Origin: Cadophora sp. MPI-SDFR-AT-0126 | Lineage: Eukaryota; Ascomycota; Leotiomycetes; Helotiales; Ploettnerulaceae | Length of the DNA stretch: 64,000 nucleotides | Direction: 5' to 3' | Assembly (NCBI GenBank): GCA_020747065.1 | Contig: JAGMVK010000003.1 | Coordinates: 2,914,001-2,978,000, forward strand | Shown: positions 1-11,199 of the stretch, one piece after another | Layout of the letters: each line of letters starts with the position of its first letter | How positions within the stretch are numbered: the stretch's first letter is position 1 | Notes under the pieces: model-generated | What the model saw: only the letters and a program-made list of their open reading frames with translations | Databases searched by the model: none | Told to the model about the DNA's origin: nothing | Translations under genes and position numbers: made by a program

Positions 1-1
1 G

Positions 2-954
2 ACTGGTGATGGGATCGGGGAGAAGAGGGCCGCTGAGTTGATGAGGAGTGCTGTGGGGATTGCGCGGGGTGCCTTCGCTGCAAGTGGGACGAGAAATGAG
101 GAGGATGGGAAGGAGAAGGGGAAAGTAGCGTTAAGTTTAGGCGCGTATGGAGCGACTATGATTCCTTCTCAGGAATACAGTGGGAAGTATGACGAAGCGC
201 GATTATCTGTCTCCGGGTTGAAGGGATGGCATTTGAAGCGTCTCAGCGCATTTGCACCTATTTCTGGAATCGGCGCTGTGAGGGAGAACAGTCTCGACGA
301 AGAGAAGCGAAGTAGGTGTTGGAAAGACGTGGATCTTGTTGCCTTTGAGACTTTGCCGCTGTTGGAGGAGATTACAGCTGTTAGGCAGGTTATGTATGAG
401 CTCGAGGTTAGTAGGGTGGGTAAGAGGGAATTTTGGATCAGCTGTGTTTTCCCTGGGGAAGGGATGGGGTTGCCGGATGGGAGTTTAGTTGAGGATGTTG
501 TGAGGGCGATGTTGGAGAGGAGAGAGGGGGAGATTGTGCCGATGGGCATTGGCATCAATTGTACGAAGGTTGGAAAATTGGAGGGATTGGTATTGGAGTT
601 TGAGAGAGTTGTCGGGGAAGTGGTGCAGAGAGGTGCGGCTGAGTGGCCGAAGCTAGTGATTTATCCTGATGGGACTGATGGGGAAGTGTATGACACTGTC
701 ACAAAGGAGTGGGTTAAGAGTGTGGATGGGGGTAAAAGTGAGGTGAGTCTTGTTTCTGTATCATGGCTTCTCGACGCGAGAAATAATAGCAGAGAATTGA
801 CTTCGCCTAGATATCGTGGGACGAAACTGTTTTCGGTATTATGGACCGAGCTAGGAAACGAGGACTGTGGAAAGGTATACTTGTCGGCGGATGTTGCAAA
901 ACCACGCCGGATGACATTTCAAAATTGCGAAGAAGGATTGACGAAGTCCTGTGA
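2..954 (+). CDS. homocysteine S-methyltransferase, 5'-truncated by window edge
   Basis: This is the C-terminal part of a cobalamin-independent homocysteine S-methyltransferase (yeast Mht1/Sam4 type), which transfers a methyl group from S-methylmethionine or S-adenosylmethionine to homocysteine to make methionine in the cytosol. The frame is open from base 2 with no start visible, so the gene begins outside the window. Visible motifs are DLVAFETLPLLEE, then GIGINCTK (first zinc-ligand Cys), LVIYPDGT, and near the end LVGGCCKTTPDDI, whose paired Cys complete the zinc site. The last exon is in another frame: a 68-nt intron at 743-810 (GTGAGT...CCTAG, phase 0) joins ...GGKSE to ISWDETVFG..., and the protein stops with TGA at 952-954. 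Without this intron the GGCC zinc motif would be lost, so the splice is well supported. Confidence 0.9.
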
Positions 955-3074
955 GCTTGTAAAGTCAATTTGGGATTGGGACCAACGGGGAACAAGAACA
1001 AGCGCCAAATAAGCGCCATTCTCTTCAGGCGTGTCTCATGACCGCTTTCCCGTTTTCTTGACACAAAGTTTCGGGAAGAGCAAAGGTGTGAGTTGGAAGA
1101 CTAGCGAGATCAAAGGAGCTGAGAGGAGGTTTGATACGTTAGTCATGGCAAAGCTGCTGATATTGACCCAGAAGACCATTTGAGGCAAGGAAGTGGAAAA
1201 AGGTTCGAAGACGAGACACCGCTGGAAAGTTAATGTAGCTTTGAACTTTGGCCGAAGTAAAAAGCTAGATCTAGCCCCGACTGACAAGTGCTGCGAAACA
1301 CACGATATACCTTGACCTCCTGTCTCGGAGCATCTTCAAACTTGAAGCTTCTCTTTCATCTTGCAGCAGCTTTAGCCTCGAGCTTATCGAACCAGAAATG
1401 TTCCACGGCGGATTGAAATCGAACGTTCAAGTATCCAAACACGTGATCATCCTGATGTCCCCATGTAACCCCGCGCCACTACCCACTTCGTGCTCCTTCC
1501 CAAGACCTGCCCAGACGTTAGAGCTCTCCCCATGAATCAGGACATGGCATCATTTCTTAAATTAAGTTTTACGATGTGACGATATGGCATGGCCTCATTG
1601 AGAAATGATAGCATCGCTTCCGTCTCGCCTCGCACAGAGCTTTCAGGGGTCTGTTTCTGAAAAGGCGTATCATTGCCGAAAGCCGGTGGTGATCTTCGAA
1701 GGGAGCTGGTGGGAGCTTTTGATCGACTATGTCTCATGATTGCAGCCAATATGATGGAAACAAGCGAGACGCAAGCAAATGTGCCTTGCCTTCCAGCTGC
1801 AGGGAGCTGTTACCGCTCTTTTCATTCAGACGACGAGCATCAGGTGACGTTGCCTTGAAGAATTTCGGAACTTGGCTCAACAAAACCAATGGGGCCTTAA
1901 GCCACGACTCAGATTCAAACTCTGAAAACAAAAGTCAAATATGAAGGTATGTAGATTAATCTCAACACTCCCGAAAGCTTCCTGTAGCCACTAAGATCTT
2001 GGGTCGCCTTATTAGATATGCAGGTGTGGAGGAACATGGATGGAGTGCCTGTTTGGATGACCTATCATATCGCGGAATACCCATTGAAGTGGCAGTCAGG
2101 ACTTTGCTGACGCTTTCAGTGTATGCAGTGGAAGCTTGGGTTCTGGGGTTGGACATGGTACAGAGCGCCTTTGAGCATGCCAACGGTGTCAACGCTGCCG
2201 GGAAGCCGCTTCAAGGGTCGAATGATGCGGGATGAGAGACACGACGTCGTTGGGCGATGATAATGCTTCTTTGGTTGGGATAAGATAAGCAAACAAGAAG
2301 AAGGAATAAAGGACGGCTCAGGATAACGAACTCTGCACTGGACTGGACTGTATTATTCTTGTGATTTCTTTTTCACTTTGTTGACATCAAGCAAGACCAG
2401 TCCTCTTCTTGGAAACTTCGAGGGCTGTTCCTAGTGATCATTTTTCCTGGTGTAGTGCAGCGGTAGAGGTGGTCTTGGAGAGAGATGGATGGCATCGTTA
2501 CCCCGCGAAATACTTCCTGCCCCTTGTCAGTCCCGCTTTTTAATGAAAGAATCGGTTCTCATTGGCTTTTTGGGGTCTTAGCTAGTCTCCTCGAGGAGCT
2601 GTGATTGGGTATTATTCAGGGATATGGGGCTTGGTGCGTCACTAAGGATAGCGTGGCCGGGGCAGCTCAACTTAACTCCTCGCCCAAATCCCCCCTCTCT
2701 CTTACAACACACCATTCCATTCCACTTCACACCCTCAAAAGTCTCCAGATATCTCACATTACCCCCTCACGAATCTGCCAATTCCTCGAAAGACATCGTC
2801 CACTACGAAGAACGAATTCGAAACCCACACTGTCTCTTCAGCCTGACCTTCGGCGGATACATATCAGACAAAGCGGACTCCGAGAGAGCGAGCAATTCCC
2901 CGACAACAAAGAACACCAAAGCTCGAAAGGGCCACGTCACTCAACTATCCCTAGGTTGAGGAGAGGAGCTACGGGTCGTTGCAGAACTTCCTCAAGTACA
3001 ACAATCCTACAAGAGACCAAATACCCAAGAGATACCAAACACCGAAACCCAACCAATTCAAACCAGCAGTCAGC
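955..3074. other. gap with no securely called gene
   Basis: Apart from the doubtful minus-strand exon at 1356-1478 nothing here is secure. Between 1,670 and 2,240 both strands carry short open stretches next to plausible plus-strand splice signals (donor GTATGT at 1945, acceptor TTATTAG ending near 2014, and TTGCTGAC...TTTCAG near 2100-2116), so a small spliced plus-strand gene is possible but its frames do not chain cleanly. From about 2,670 the DNA is rich in C and T and reads like the promoter and 5' leader of the gene starting at 3075. Confidence 0.4.
1356..1478 (-). CDS. possible terminal exon of an unrecognised minus-strand gene
   Basis: On the minus strand a 40-codon open stretch follows a possible TAG acceptor (complement of 1479-1480) and ends in TGA. 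It contains HVFGYLNVRFQSAVEHFWF and finishes DKLEAKAAAR. Its composition (aromatic, charged, few rare codons) looks coding rather than random. I could not link it to a convincing upstream exon and do not recognise the family. It could be chance. Confidence 0.22.
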   Translation of the reverse strand, partial: WRGVTWGHQDDHVFGYLNVRFQSAVEHFWFDKLEAKAAAR

Positions 3075-4081
3075 ATGTCCGCCAACAACAACGGTGACAA
3101 CTCTCCTCCCAACGAGGCATCTTCCCGAGCTCGTCGTGGTTCCTTCACTTCTCAAACCTTCAACAACATCTTCGGTGGTTCGGTCAATCGATCAAATAGC
3201 ACATCTGGTCCAACGCCGCCCTTCCCTGGCCCCATTACCACTGCCGCAGCCCAAGACCAGCGCCGACGTATGTCGATATCAACCCTCGGTCTGTCTGGCA
3301 CATCCCCAACTCAACAATCCCCTTTCCCATTCGCTGGCCGGCGAGGCAGCGTTTCTACCGCGAACTCCGAAGCCATTGATGAGAATGCAATCGATGATGA
3401 TGAAGGTCCCGCTCGCAGCAATCCAACTACTCCATTCGCACGCCGTATGTCCTTTGGTGCACAGGCTCTTCGAACTGTGAGAGGTAGTGGGAGTCCAGGC
3501 ACAACCGGTAGAGCTCCCTCATACACTACTGCACCTCTTCCATCCATTCCATCAGGGCCACGCAGCGCGGAAGCCCTCGCTCGCGCAGGATCTGTTCCCA
3601 AAAGCGGAGTTGTTACTCCTCCAAAGTCCCAGAATCAAGCAAATCAGGCAAGCACGCAATCAAAGCCCAGAACTGCTTCTGACTATCCTCTTTCTGCTCG
3701 TCCAGGTGATGGTGGAGGATTCAACTGGTCCGAGCAGCTTAGAACCCGTGCCGAGAGTTCCGTCTCACAGACCCAACGCCCTAACTTCTCTACCTCTCCA
3801 TCCGCAAAACCTTTGCAGATGCACGAGCGAGCTAAGAGCGTCAGCGAGATGCCATCACCTCCTTCTGCTGTTCCCGCCGCTCCTGCACCGCGGCCGGAGC
3901 GAAAGAAGCCCGATGCATTCCAAGAGCGTATTCTCAAGGGAGACTTCTACAGTATGTGACAATCTGGCTGCGCTCCTTGCACTACTCTCTGTCATGTATC
4001 ATATGAGATGCATTCTCTCTATCAGCATTCGTGGTACATCTACTCGCAAATGCTGACTGTTCTGGTTCTGCAGTGGATTAG
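3075..4081 (+). CDS. Ser/Pro-rich conserved fungal protein with repeated RRxS sites
   Basis: This 294-aa protein of unknown function has no transmembrane segment and is mostly disordered, rich in Ser, Pro and Ala. Four basic-directed motifs (RRGS, RRMS, RRGS, RRMS) in its first half match the consensus for cAMP-dependent kinase (R-R-x-S), so it may be a phosphorylation target; that is inference. An acidic patch (DENAIDDDEG) sits between the third and fourth. The C terminus is recovered by splicing: a 122-nt intron at 3952-4073 (GTATGT, branch CTGAC, CTGCAG) converts the unspliced end GDFYSM into ERILKGDFYMD, a better conserved-looking tail. The start at 3075 was chosen because it opens the longest sensible frame and follows a CT-rich leader. 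Exons 3075-3951 and 4074-4081. Confidence 0.75.
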
Positions 4082-4814
4082 GCGGTTGATGATATCATTT
4101 CTTATGTTGATTACATGCATTGCCCGACAATGTTGCTTTATGATGACATGGCGTTTGATGGCGTTCACAAAGCGATGATGGCAGAGCGCCTCGCACACAA
4201 CTGATGGTTGAACTATTTGGATGATTTTTGAACGGATTGATTGAAGGGTGCACGCTGGACGTTCCATTCTTGACCTTTGAAAAGCCAAAAATGCACGACT
4301 TAATGCTAGGCTGATGCCATTTGGCACGGGGAAATCTTGGCGTTTACTCGCTTGCTCGCTTACAGCGGAATAATGAGCTTGCTTGCTTGATGATTCATGA
4401 GTTTATTTTCTATTTTGATGGTCCTAGTGCAGGAGAAGGTTACGGATTATGGGAACAAGACCCCATTGTAGCTGTAGCTTAGCTTATCAAGTATGGATAC
4501 AAATCAAGCTTGAAATTGCTACAACATCTTTTGCAAGTCGAAACATACGGGCCCTTTCCTCCACGGCCTTTGGCTCTTGAGGTCCGATGGACTTCGGAGG
4601 TTGTGGTCACGGAAATCACGTGCTTCCAAGGTTAAGTTTGGAAAGTCGTTGGCTTCGCAAAGTGCTTGAGTGTCAAAGATCGGGATCAAGGGATCCCTCA
4701 ACTGGAATTCCTAGTGTACATTTCAAATGTATATACAAGAAGATAAGAAAGAAGCTAGAAAGTGATCCGCACGAGTTATACTGACAAGGAACAGCAATCG
4801 CCATCTTAACCACA
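4082..4814. other. intergenic, convergent gene ends
   Basis: This gap lies between the 3' ends of a plus-strand and a minus-strand gene. Only short scattered open frames occur and I see no gene, repeat or RNA in it. Confidence 0.6.
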
Positions 4815-5909
4815 TCACAACTTAGCCGCAGAAGCAGTCGGTCGCGCAGCACGAGTAGACTTCGACTTCTTTGGCTTCTTCGCCTTCTTCGACTTGCTAG
4901 CCGAAGCCTGAGCAGAAGCCGAGGATGATGTACCAGGAACTCCGGTCTTGGTGCAAGCCGATGCCTTAGCAGTTGGGCTGACCATGGTGACCATCGATTT
5001 GGTAGCTTGGCAGGCAGATTTTGAAATGCTAGTAACTTCTGGGATCACAGAAGCAGTTGCAGAAGAAACAGATGGAGCGAGAGTCGAGAGCTCAAGACTA
5101 GCGCCAACACTTGAAGAGGCAGCGACGTTGGCATTCGTATCCACAGATCCGGAGGCTGAGTCCGACGATGTCTCGGTTGTCATTGCTGGGATGAGGATCT
5201 TCCCAATCGTCCATGTCTTGCCTCCATCTGCTGACACCATATCCGTGTGGGTAACACCTGTTCCTGAGCCAAGCGTGTCGACGAAAGAGTTATCCGCAGC
5301 TGCGAGCACGATAGTCGAGTTGACGTATGATTGTTCTTCGACGGTGCCCTTACATGGAGAGCCGTTGTAGTCTTGGCATTCGAGAGCTGTTCCCCAGCCT
5401 AGCATGGGACCGGATGTCTTGTTGAAGCTTGAGAGAAGGGTACCTGTCACGGCGTCTTCCATAGTTTGCGTCCAGAGATATGTGGCTTTGTCGGCAAGTG
5501 TGTAAGTCAGCCTGATACCATTCGCGTAGTTGGTGTCAGCTGTTTGCAGCTCTCCAATGAATTGGTTTGGAAATCCATTTGAGGCGAGGCCGTATACTTC
5601 GGATGAGACGCACCATGCCGTATCGGCATTGGGACCGGTACATTGGCTTCCTCCTTTAGGATAGGAGCCGATGATGCTTTGAATCAGGTCGCCTGTTCCG
5701 TTGGAGATGCCGAGCCAGACGAAGAGATAGCCGGGCTGATTGGATGGCATCTTGCCAGGATAGATGGTCGTGGTAGTACTGATGATCTCTTGCTTGGCTG
5801 GGCCTAGACTGAATGCTGGCCCCCAAGAATCGCGCTTGGTAAACATAGATGAAGCTGCGGCTGTGGATGCCGACAGCACCAAGCTGGCAAGGGTGAGGGA
5901 TTGATACAT
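4815..5909 (-). CDS. secreted protein with Ser/Ala-rich and Lys-rich tail
   Basis: A 364-aa predicted secreted protein of unknown function. The start at complement 5909 opens with a classical signal peptide (MYQSLTLASLVLSASTAAAS), and a KR pair at residues 25-26 just before DSWGPAF looks like a Kex2 processing site. Upstream in-frame Met codons would bury the signal peptide and are less likely. The globular part (about 30-240) has paired cysteines (QCTGPN, AWCVSS, LECQDY, SPCKGT) and NxS/T glycosylation sites, and begins GPAFSLGPAKQ. From about 250 it is Ser/Ala/Val-rich linker, ending in a stretch of KKAKKPKK and the last residues AKL. I suspect a beta-sandwich, lectin-like fold from composition only. 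No intron is needed. Neighbouring genes do not suggest a pathway. Confidence 0.75.
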   Translation of the reverse strand: MYQSLTLASLVLSASTAAASSMFTKRDSWGPAFSLGPAKQEIISTTTTIYPGKMPSNQPGYLFVWLGISNGTGDLIQSIIGSYPKGGSQCTGPNADTAWCVSSEVYGLASNGFPNQFIGELQTADTNYANGIRLTYTLADKATYLWTQTMEDAVTGTLLSSFNKTSGPMLGWGTALECQDYNGSPCKGTVEEQSYVNSTIVLAAADNSFVDTLGSGTGVTHTDMVSADGGKTWTIGKILIPAMTTETSSDSASGSVDTNANVAASSSVGASLELSTLAPSVSSATASVIPEVTSISKSACQATKSMVTMVSPTAKASACTKTGVPGTSSSASAQASASKSKKAKKPKKSKSTRAARPTASAAKL

Positions 5910-6666
5910 GATGATTGAATGAATGAATGCTCCAGAGACTGCAAATGAATGTGTATGGACTTGGAAATGAATAGGCACAGCCTAGAGAGCGAATTGGCAA
6001 AAAGAGTGAAGAAACAGTGACAAGTCAAGATCTGCAAAGCTGCATGGAAATCAACACCAAGACTGGGAGAAACCCGTCGCTTTTGAAGGAGCGCGAAATT
6101 ACCTTTTCGCATTCCTGAGAAACAGAGCTCGTAATAATTGCGCGAACTGGCCATCTTTAGACGTGGATGTGTAATGAGAAGTCAGAAATATAGGATTCGC
6201 TCGCTTCTTTGTGGGTAGTTCGTTTCACTCATACTTACTGCCCCGCAAACAGTCGGGGGCTCGAAACAGCATCTGGAGAAACAAATTTCCCGCATGTAAA
6301 ACCCGGCATACAAAACTGGAACGGAGTCGGAAAATGAACTTGAGAAAGGAAATTTCCGTCGGACATAGATTTTCGATCAGACGAGTCCACGACTCAGGCG
6401 TGAGTAGTTGTATGTCTAAGTTTCCACCTGCAGCACGTAGAATCCACGGCTCTCTGGACGTCTGGGTTTCAAAAATATCACTCTTTGTGGCAAAGATTCA
6501 TGTAGACTTCGTGGTTAAGGAAAGACACTCAAAGTTGTGTGCTTCTGGATATGGTGTGGTCTGTGCACTAGCTCCCGTCTCGAGATGAAGCTATTCGCAC
6601 GCGTCTCTCGGAAGGAATTGTAAACAAAACATTGAAGACGCGACAGCTCCAGGAAGTACGTTGAGC
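5910..6666. other. divergent intergenic region
   Basis: About 750 bases between the start of the minus-strand secreted protein and the plus-strand repeat-protein gene. It should hold both promoters. I see no further gene or clear TATA box. Confidence 0.5.
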
Positions 6667-8788
6667 ATGGCAAGGACATCAAGGACATCAAGGACATCTG
6701 CAAAAGCGCGATCCACGCCCAGAAAAGCAGACATTAAACCAGCAGCCGTCAGGACAAGCGCAAAATCGCAAAAGAAATCGGGGTTCACAATCTACATCGA
6801 CGACGACGATACACCTCCACCAGAAACAGGACTGGGCACACCTTCGAAGCATGCGAAACCTCTCGCGAGCTCTAGCGATTATGGAGGCTCCAGGGATAAT
6901 GAAGACTTGATGGCCGCAGCTGCACAGGTGGATCTGATGCGGTCGTGGGTGGATTGTGGGATACAGATGGCTATGAAGGAAATGGAAGCCGAAAGATCTG
7001 GGAGAGAGTAAGGAAGCATTCTCACTTCGCCCATGAGCCAGCAAATGAGTGACTATGATAGTTATCATAAAGAGGGCCATCAATCAACTCGCGGCCCGAG
7101 TTTTCCAAGCCCACAATCGAGCCAGCCTCCACAAACGCCGGTGGCACAGATACAAGTAAACAACACGCATTATGCAACACCTTCGCAAAGCCAAAACCTG
7201 CAAGCTCAAGGCTGCAATCGTGCGCCACAATATCCGCCATTAGGCACGCCACAAACATGTCCAGCTGCTTCCATGCCACTGTATTCACACGAATACTATA
7301 CACCACAACACGGAATGGCATATGCTCCTCAATTGCATCAGAAACCAAGCCAGTGTCTCCCCCAGGGCTACTACGCTACGCCTCCAAGTTGTCCGCCGCC
7401 ATTTCTATCGATTCCAACCCCATTCAGCTCCTCTGCTCCTCCTCAGTCGAGTCCAAGTCCACAGCCTCATGGCATGACCGGCTTTCAGAACATCTCAATC
7501 CCTCAAGCATCTGCACCTAATGACCCACGAACGCTTGCCCCTGCTTCTAGCAATATTCAAAAGCCGAGTCCAGCGGCGAAAAATGTAGCGGCGAAAAATG
7601 GAGCAGCGGATCAGCCTTTTGTTCTTCCCCCAGGTCACTACCTCTCCTGGCATGAGCTAGAACATCACTACGGACCTTCGCGACAAAGTTTCCGAAATAT
7701 TGATGTTTACAAATCAGCCCGGCTTGATTTTGTCAAGACGATCAACATGGATGATCCACCTTTCAATCATCCATGGAATTCAGACTACAAGAGGCAAGAC
7801 GTGGAGGATACATGGGCAGGGTTGCCAGCTACAAAACGAAATCAGGTTGAGATGTCCGCTCTGGCTTACAAATACCAGGTGATCGTGCAGGCTCCTTCTC
7901 GAGAAGTTCCTGCGTATGCCCTACCGCTCGCTTTTACGGATCTCGAAGCTCAATACTTCAATGTTGCCGAAAGAAGACTGGCCAGCTACGCAGACACCAT
8001 GCAGAAAAGATCAGCCTGGCTTAGAGATCTTGGTCTTTTCGAGCCCGCCTACCACGCTCTTTGCTCCACCGAGAAACAGAAAATGGCCCTCGACCTGACA
8101 TACAAGAACTTAACCGTCGTCAAGAGAAGGTCTATCGAGGCAAAAGCCAGGTACCTAAAAGTGATGCTCAACCCTCCAAACCCAACGTTCGGTAAGTTCG
8201 AAGAGCAGTACTCTGTACACAAGAGAGAAGACTTTGCGCGACAGTCCGACCACAAGTCCAATCGTAGGCACTGGCTCCGAGCGATCGGATTGGACGTTGA
8301 GCCCTTCTGTTGGTATCCTCAAACAGCCACCGAACTTGGGATTGCGCAGTTCGAGAAAGCTGAAGTCGCATGGCATGATTTTGGTCTGGCTAGATGTCAA
8401 GAGCTAGAAGCCAAAGCAACCGAATACAGAGATGCGCAAACATGGGGCTTTATCTTGGGGACAGATCGAGGAGAGCATCGGGTTCACACCTATTGATGGT
8501 GAGAAGTGGACACAATGGCTTGCAGCAATTGGGATGGGTAAGGCCTTGAAGTCGAATGAAACTCGTGACGGCGTTTGGCAGACGAAGTCGAAGGCTGATA
8601 GACAGGCTATCTCTCGGCTGGCGGTCGTTCAGAAGAAGGAGATCCAGTCGAGGTGGGAAGTGAGGCAGGTGGCCCAGGCTTCGGCGAGCCAGCAGCCAAA
8701 GCCGAAACCTGCTAAGAAATCTGCTAAGGCTCCCAAGACTGTGAAGAGTTGTCCCAGTCGATTTGGAAGCTATCTCAGGCAAAACTAG
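6667..8788 (+). CDS. fungal protein with four internal repeats, frame broken near 8446
   Basis: Two open frames join by a 54-nt intron at 7008-7061 (GTAAGG, branch GTGAC, acceptor GATAG, phase 2), giving ...ERSGR-D-YHKEGHQ.... Residues 1-114 are basic then acidic (FTIYIDDDDTPPP). A long Pro/Gln/Ser-rich segment follows. Four repeats of about 85 residues come last, starting YLSWHELEHHYG, AFTDLEAQYF, TFGKFEEQYS and ALSWGQIEES; units 2-4 each contain a WL-x3-G(L/M) core (WLRDLGL, WLRAIGL, WLAAIGM), while unit 1 lacks it. The fourth repeat lies in the next frame: omitting one G from the GGGG run at 8444-8447 turns ...RDAQTWG into ...RDAQTW-ALSWGQ and restores about 688 residues. No plausible intron explains the shift. 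It is either a one-base sequence error or a recent disabling mutation. Function unknown. Confidence 0.65.
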
Positions 8789-10775
8789 ATACATGGCCGA
8801 AAGCGTCTCGGAGTCGAGTTGTGTGATTGTAATTGTATAAATCTCGTCCGGGATGATTTGGGTACAGGTCGTTGGATACTTATGGTTGAATAGAATCTTT
8901 GAATGCCTAAGGCAACACATTATGGATCCGGTTCTTGTGCCAAATCCATATTTTGTGCGGGATGAAGGAAGGTGTCTCATGTTGCCCGCCCCGTTGACCA
9001 AAGTACATGACGACCAGCATCCAAGCCGTGCTCTTGCGAAGCTCTCAAGCTTTGTGCAACACTCACCCCACCGGTATTGCGATTACAAAAGACTGCCGTC
9101 TAATAGTGCAAGATGTTACTCTCGCAATTCTCCGAGCCCCAAGAAATATCCTCATCTTGCAAGAAATAACACAGATCGAGGACTATTCAGAGAGCGCTCG
9201 ACTTGGTTAGCGCCGGTACTTGGTTCATGTTTTTGCTCTCAGAGCTGAGGGTGGCCCGTGCTGCACTAATCCCAGTGCCGTGTAGGGCTGACTCTGCCAA
9301 GAGTTGAGGCTCCTTGAAGTTGTACTTCAGCATAGCATAACATAGCATAGCATAACAGTGTAGTGCCAGTACCGTCCCGCCCTGCTCTGCTGACCGCTGA
9401 GCGCAGCCACGCATTGCAGCTCTGTATATCCTCCATGAGCTTGCCTCGATTGCAATTGGACCAGCATGGAATTGCTAAGCGGGAAGTTTGTAAACAAAGA
9501 ATTGAACATGAGGTGTCGGGGGTTGATTATGTTCATTTGCAACACAATCACCCTGTTAAATAACATCTTAGCGGAGTCTCGATGACAGAGCCCGTCAGAC
9601 ATGCTCGTACGAGTTTTCATGTTGAGCAGAGCATCCACGGCGCTATTCTCGGAAGTGACTTGCGTCACTGTTATCCATTGCCAGGCGTGCACTGGCCTAG
9701 ATCTCTCTGGGGAAAAGGCCATGGACATGGGCCACTGATACTGCAGTATCCCTAAAGCGTGTGCATCACATGCAAGAACTGAATGCGACCGGTCAACCCC
9801 CTCGAAATCTAGATCCCGGCAACCTTGCCAGCAGCAGAGCAATGTGAAGAAGTTTCAAGAACGATGTGAGTCAGCCCCTCGCCCGCCACAACTGGAAAGA
9901 GTCCTTTAATCCTAGAATCTCTTTGGATAGAAGATGGGCAAAGATATGGGCAAAACATGGTGATGTAAGAGCAAAGGAGAGCGAAAGGAAGGCGCGATAG
10001 TGCAACACCAAACATAATTGCGTGATGTAACTATGCCTCATGACGGTTGAAGGAACTTGAAAAGAAAAACAGAGATCTAGGGAGGAAGATTCTGCGTCTC
10101 TAACCAGGAGAAGAGCGCAGGATGCTGATCGAATCCCAAAGATTGCTTAGCAACAGCGAAAAGGCAGGCGCGATGTTGAGCATGAATGCGCGATGTGGTT
10201 ATGCAATGGCATGTGCAAGAAACGTTGCCAGGGATACAGCGACCTAAGTGAAAAAAATCTGTCGATGTTTATCGCATATAAGGAAAGCTATTGATCTGGA
10301 GCGCAAAGCTCTGTTGCCAAGAGAAAGCTAAGCGTGTGAACCAAACCTGAATCTCAACACCACTAGCAAAACTAGCAACCACGATGCTCTCTACTGAACT
10401 CGGTGTCTGAAGCTGGGAATTTTGGCGAAAAAGCTAGCAACCATTCGTCCTAACACGCAGAAAAAACCTTCATAGACCAAAAACTCTGCAATTTGCCAAG
10501 GCGCAACCATCTGAATCTTTTCCCTCTATAGCAATGAAAGACTTGAAGAGTTTGACTGCACTACTGTAGTAGAGTAGTTCCGAGGGGTACAAAAGGCAGA
10601 TCTGCCCTCGAGATTCCTCTGTCTCTTTCTTCTCCAGACATCGTCTTTTGCAACAGTGTTCTGGCAACAGTTTACTCGCATTCTTCACTGTCTATTGCTT
10701 TAGTGAGCACACTTCCGTACTTGTAGTAACAATTACGTGTATACCCCCAACAACAATAACAAAAGGATCATCACC
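8789..10775. other. gene-poor gap
   Basis: Nearly 2 kb in which open frames on both strands overlap without recognisable domains, codon pattern or splice chains. The longest, 171 codons on the minus strand around 9,330-9,840, has the composition of chance antisense reading. The stretch 10,640-10,775 with AACAACAATAACAA before the next ATG looks like a 5' leader. Confidence 0.45.
9331..9355. repeat. CATAR pentamer repeat, five units
   Basis: Five head-to-tail pentamers (CATAG, CATAA, CATAG, CATAG, CATAA) form a short tandem repeat. No known role. Confidence 0.7.
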
Positions 10776-11132
10776 ATGGGCCTCGCTGAGATCCTCCGCC
10801 AATTTTGCTGTTTCGCCTCAGCACCCGAATCCGAGAAGGAAGACGAGCCTAGCCGCCCTGCTCGTCTCATCGCCAATTCCGACCTTCCACCATCGACACG
10901 ACGCCTTCGCACCGAAGCCGCCTTTCGCAAACACCTCGCCGAAATTTCGAATGTGACTCATCTCAACCCTGATCACGAAGAGGGCACAGAGACTCTCGGC
11001 CGTCACTTCATCGCCTACTTCGCCAAACCAAGCCTTTCTCGCAAAGGACGCAGACGCAAGGGAGCAGCGCGCACTTGGTGGACTGAGTATCAAGAGCTTC
11101 CCCCTCTTGATCCTCGGCTCCGTTGGGCCTAG
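10776..11132 (+). CDS. small basic protein with MG...CC N terminus
   Basis: A 118-aa unrecognised protein. ATG at 10776 sits in a good fungal start context (ATCACC before ATGG), preferred over an in-frame ATG 39 bases upstream that would add only a low-complexity Asn-rich lead. The N terminus MGLAEILRQFCCF combines a second-position Gly with two adjacent Cys, as in lipid-anchored proteins, although residue 6 is Ile rather than the Ser/Thr preferred for myristoylation. Residues 25-80 are charged and helical-looking (RRLRTEAAFRKHLAEI), then comes a basic run RKGRRRKGAARTWW. No intron is needed. The six-unit minisatellite starts 68 bases after its stop. Confidence 0.55.
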   Translation: MGLAEILRQFCCFASAPESEKEDEPSRPARLIANSDLPPSTRRLRTEAAFRKHLAEISNVTHLNPDHEEGTETLGRHFIAYFAKPSLSRKGRRRKGAARTWWTEYQELPPLDPRLRWA

Positions 11133-11199
11133 CCACCTCTAGGATCACACTCGTTTTGACACTTTTCTTTTGTTTGGGTTGAATGTGGTGATTGATGGA

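Noticed and set aside
2605..3480. A 291-codon plus-strand frame overlapping the Ser/Pro-rich gene
   Set aside because: It is a shadow frame: the other frame gives a start in a good context, repeated RRxS motifs and a clean terminal splice.
4815..4823. C-terminal AKL as a peroxisome signal
   Set aside because: The protein has a clear secretory signal peptide and Kex2 site, so a peroxisomal signal is unlikely to act.
8386..8463. An intron to explain the frame change in the repeat protein
   Set aside because: No consensus donor, branch or acceptor of the right length and phase; a one-base change in GGGG is simpler and falls at the exact repeat boundary.
9327..9842. A 171-codon minus-strand frame
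   Set aside because: No domain, no start context, Cys/Met/His-rich chance composition, and it includes the CATAR repeat.
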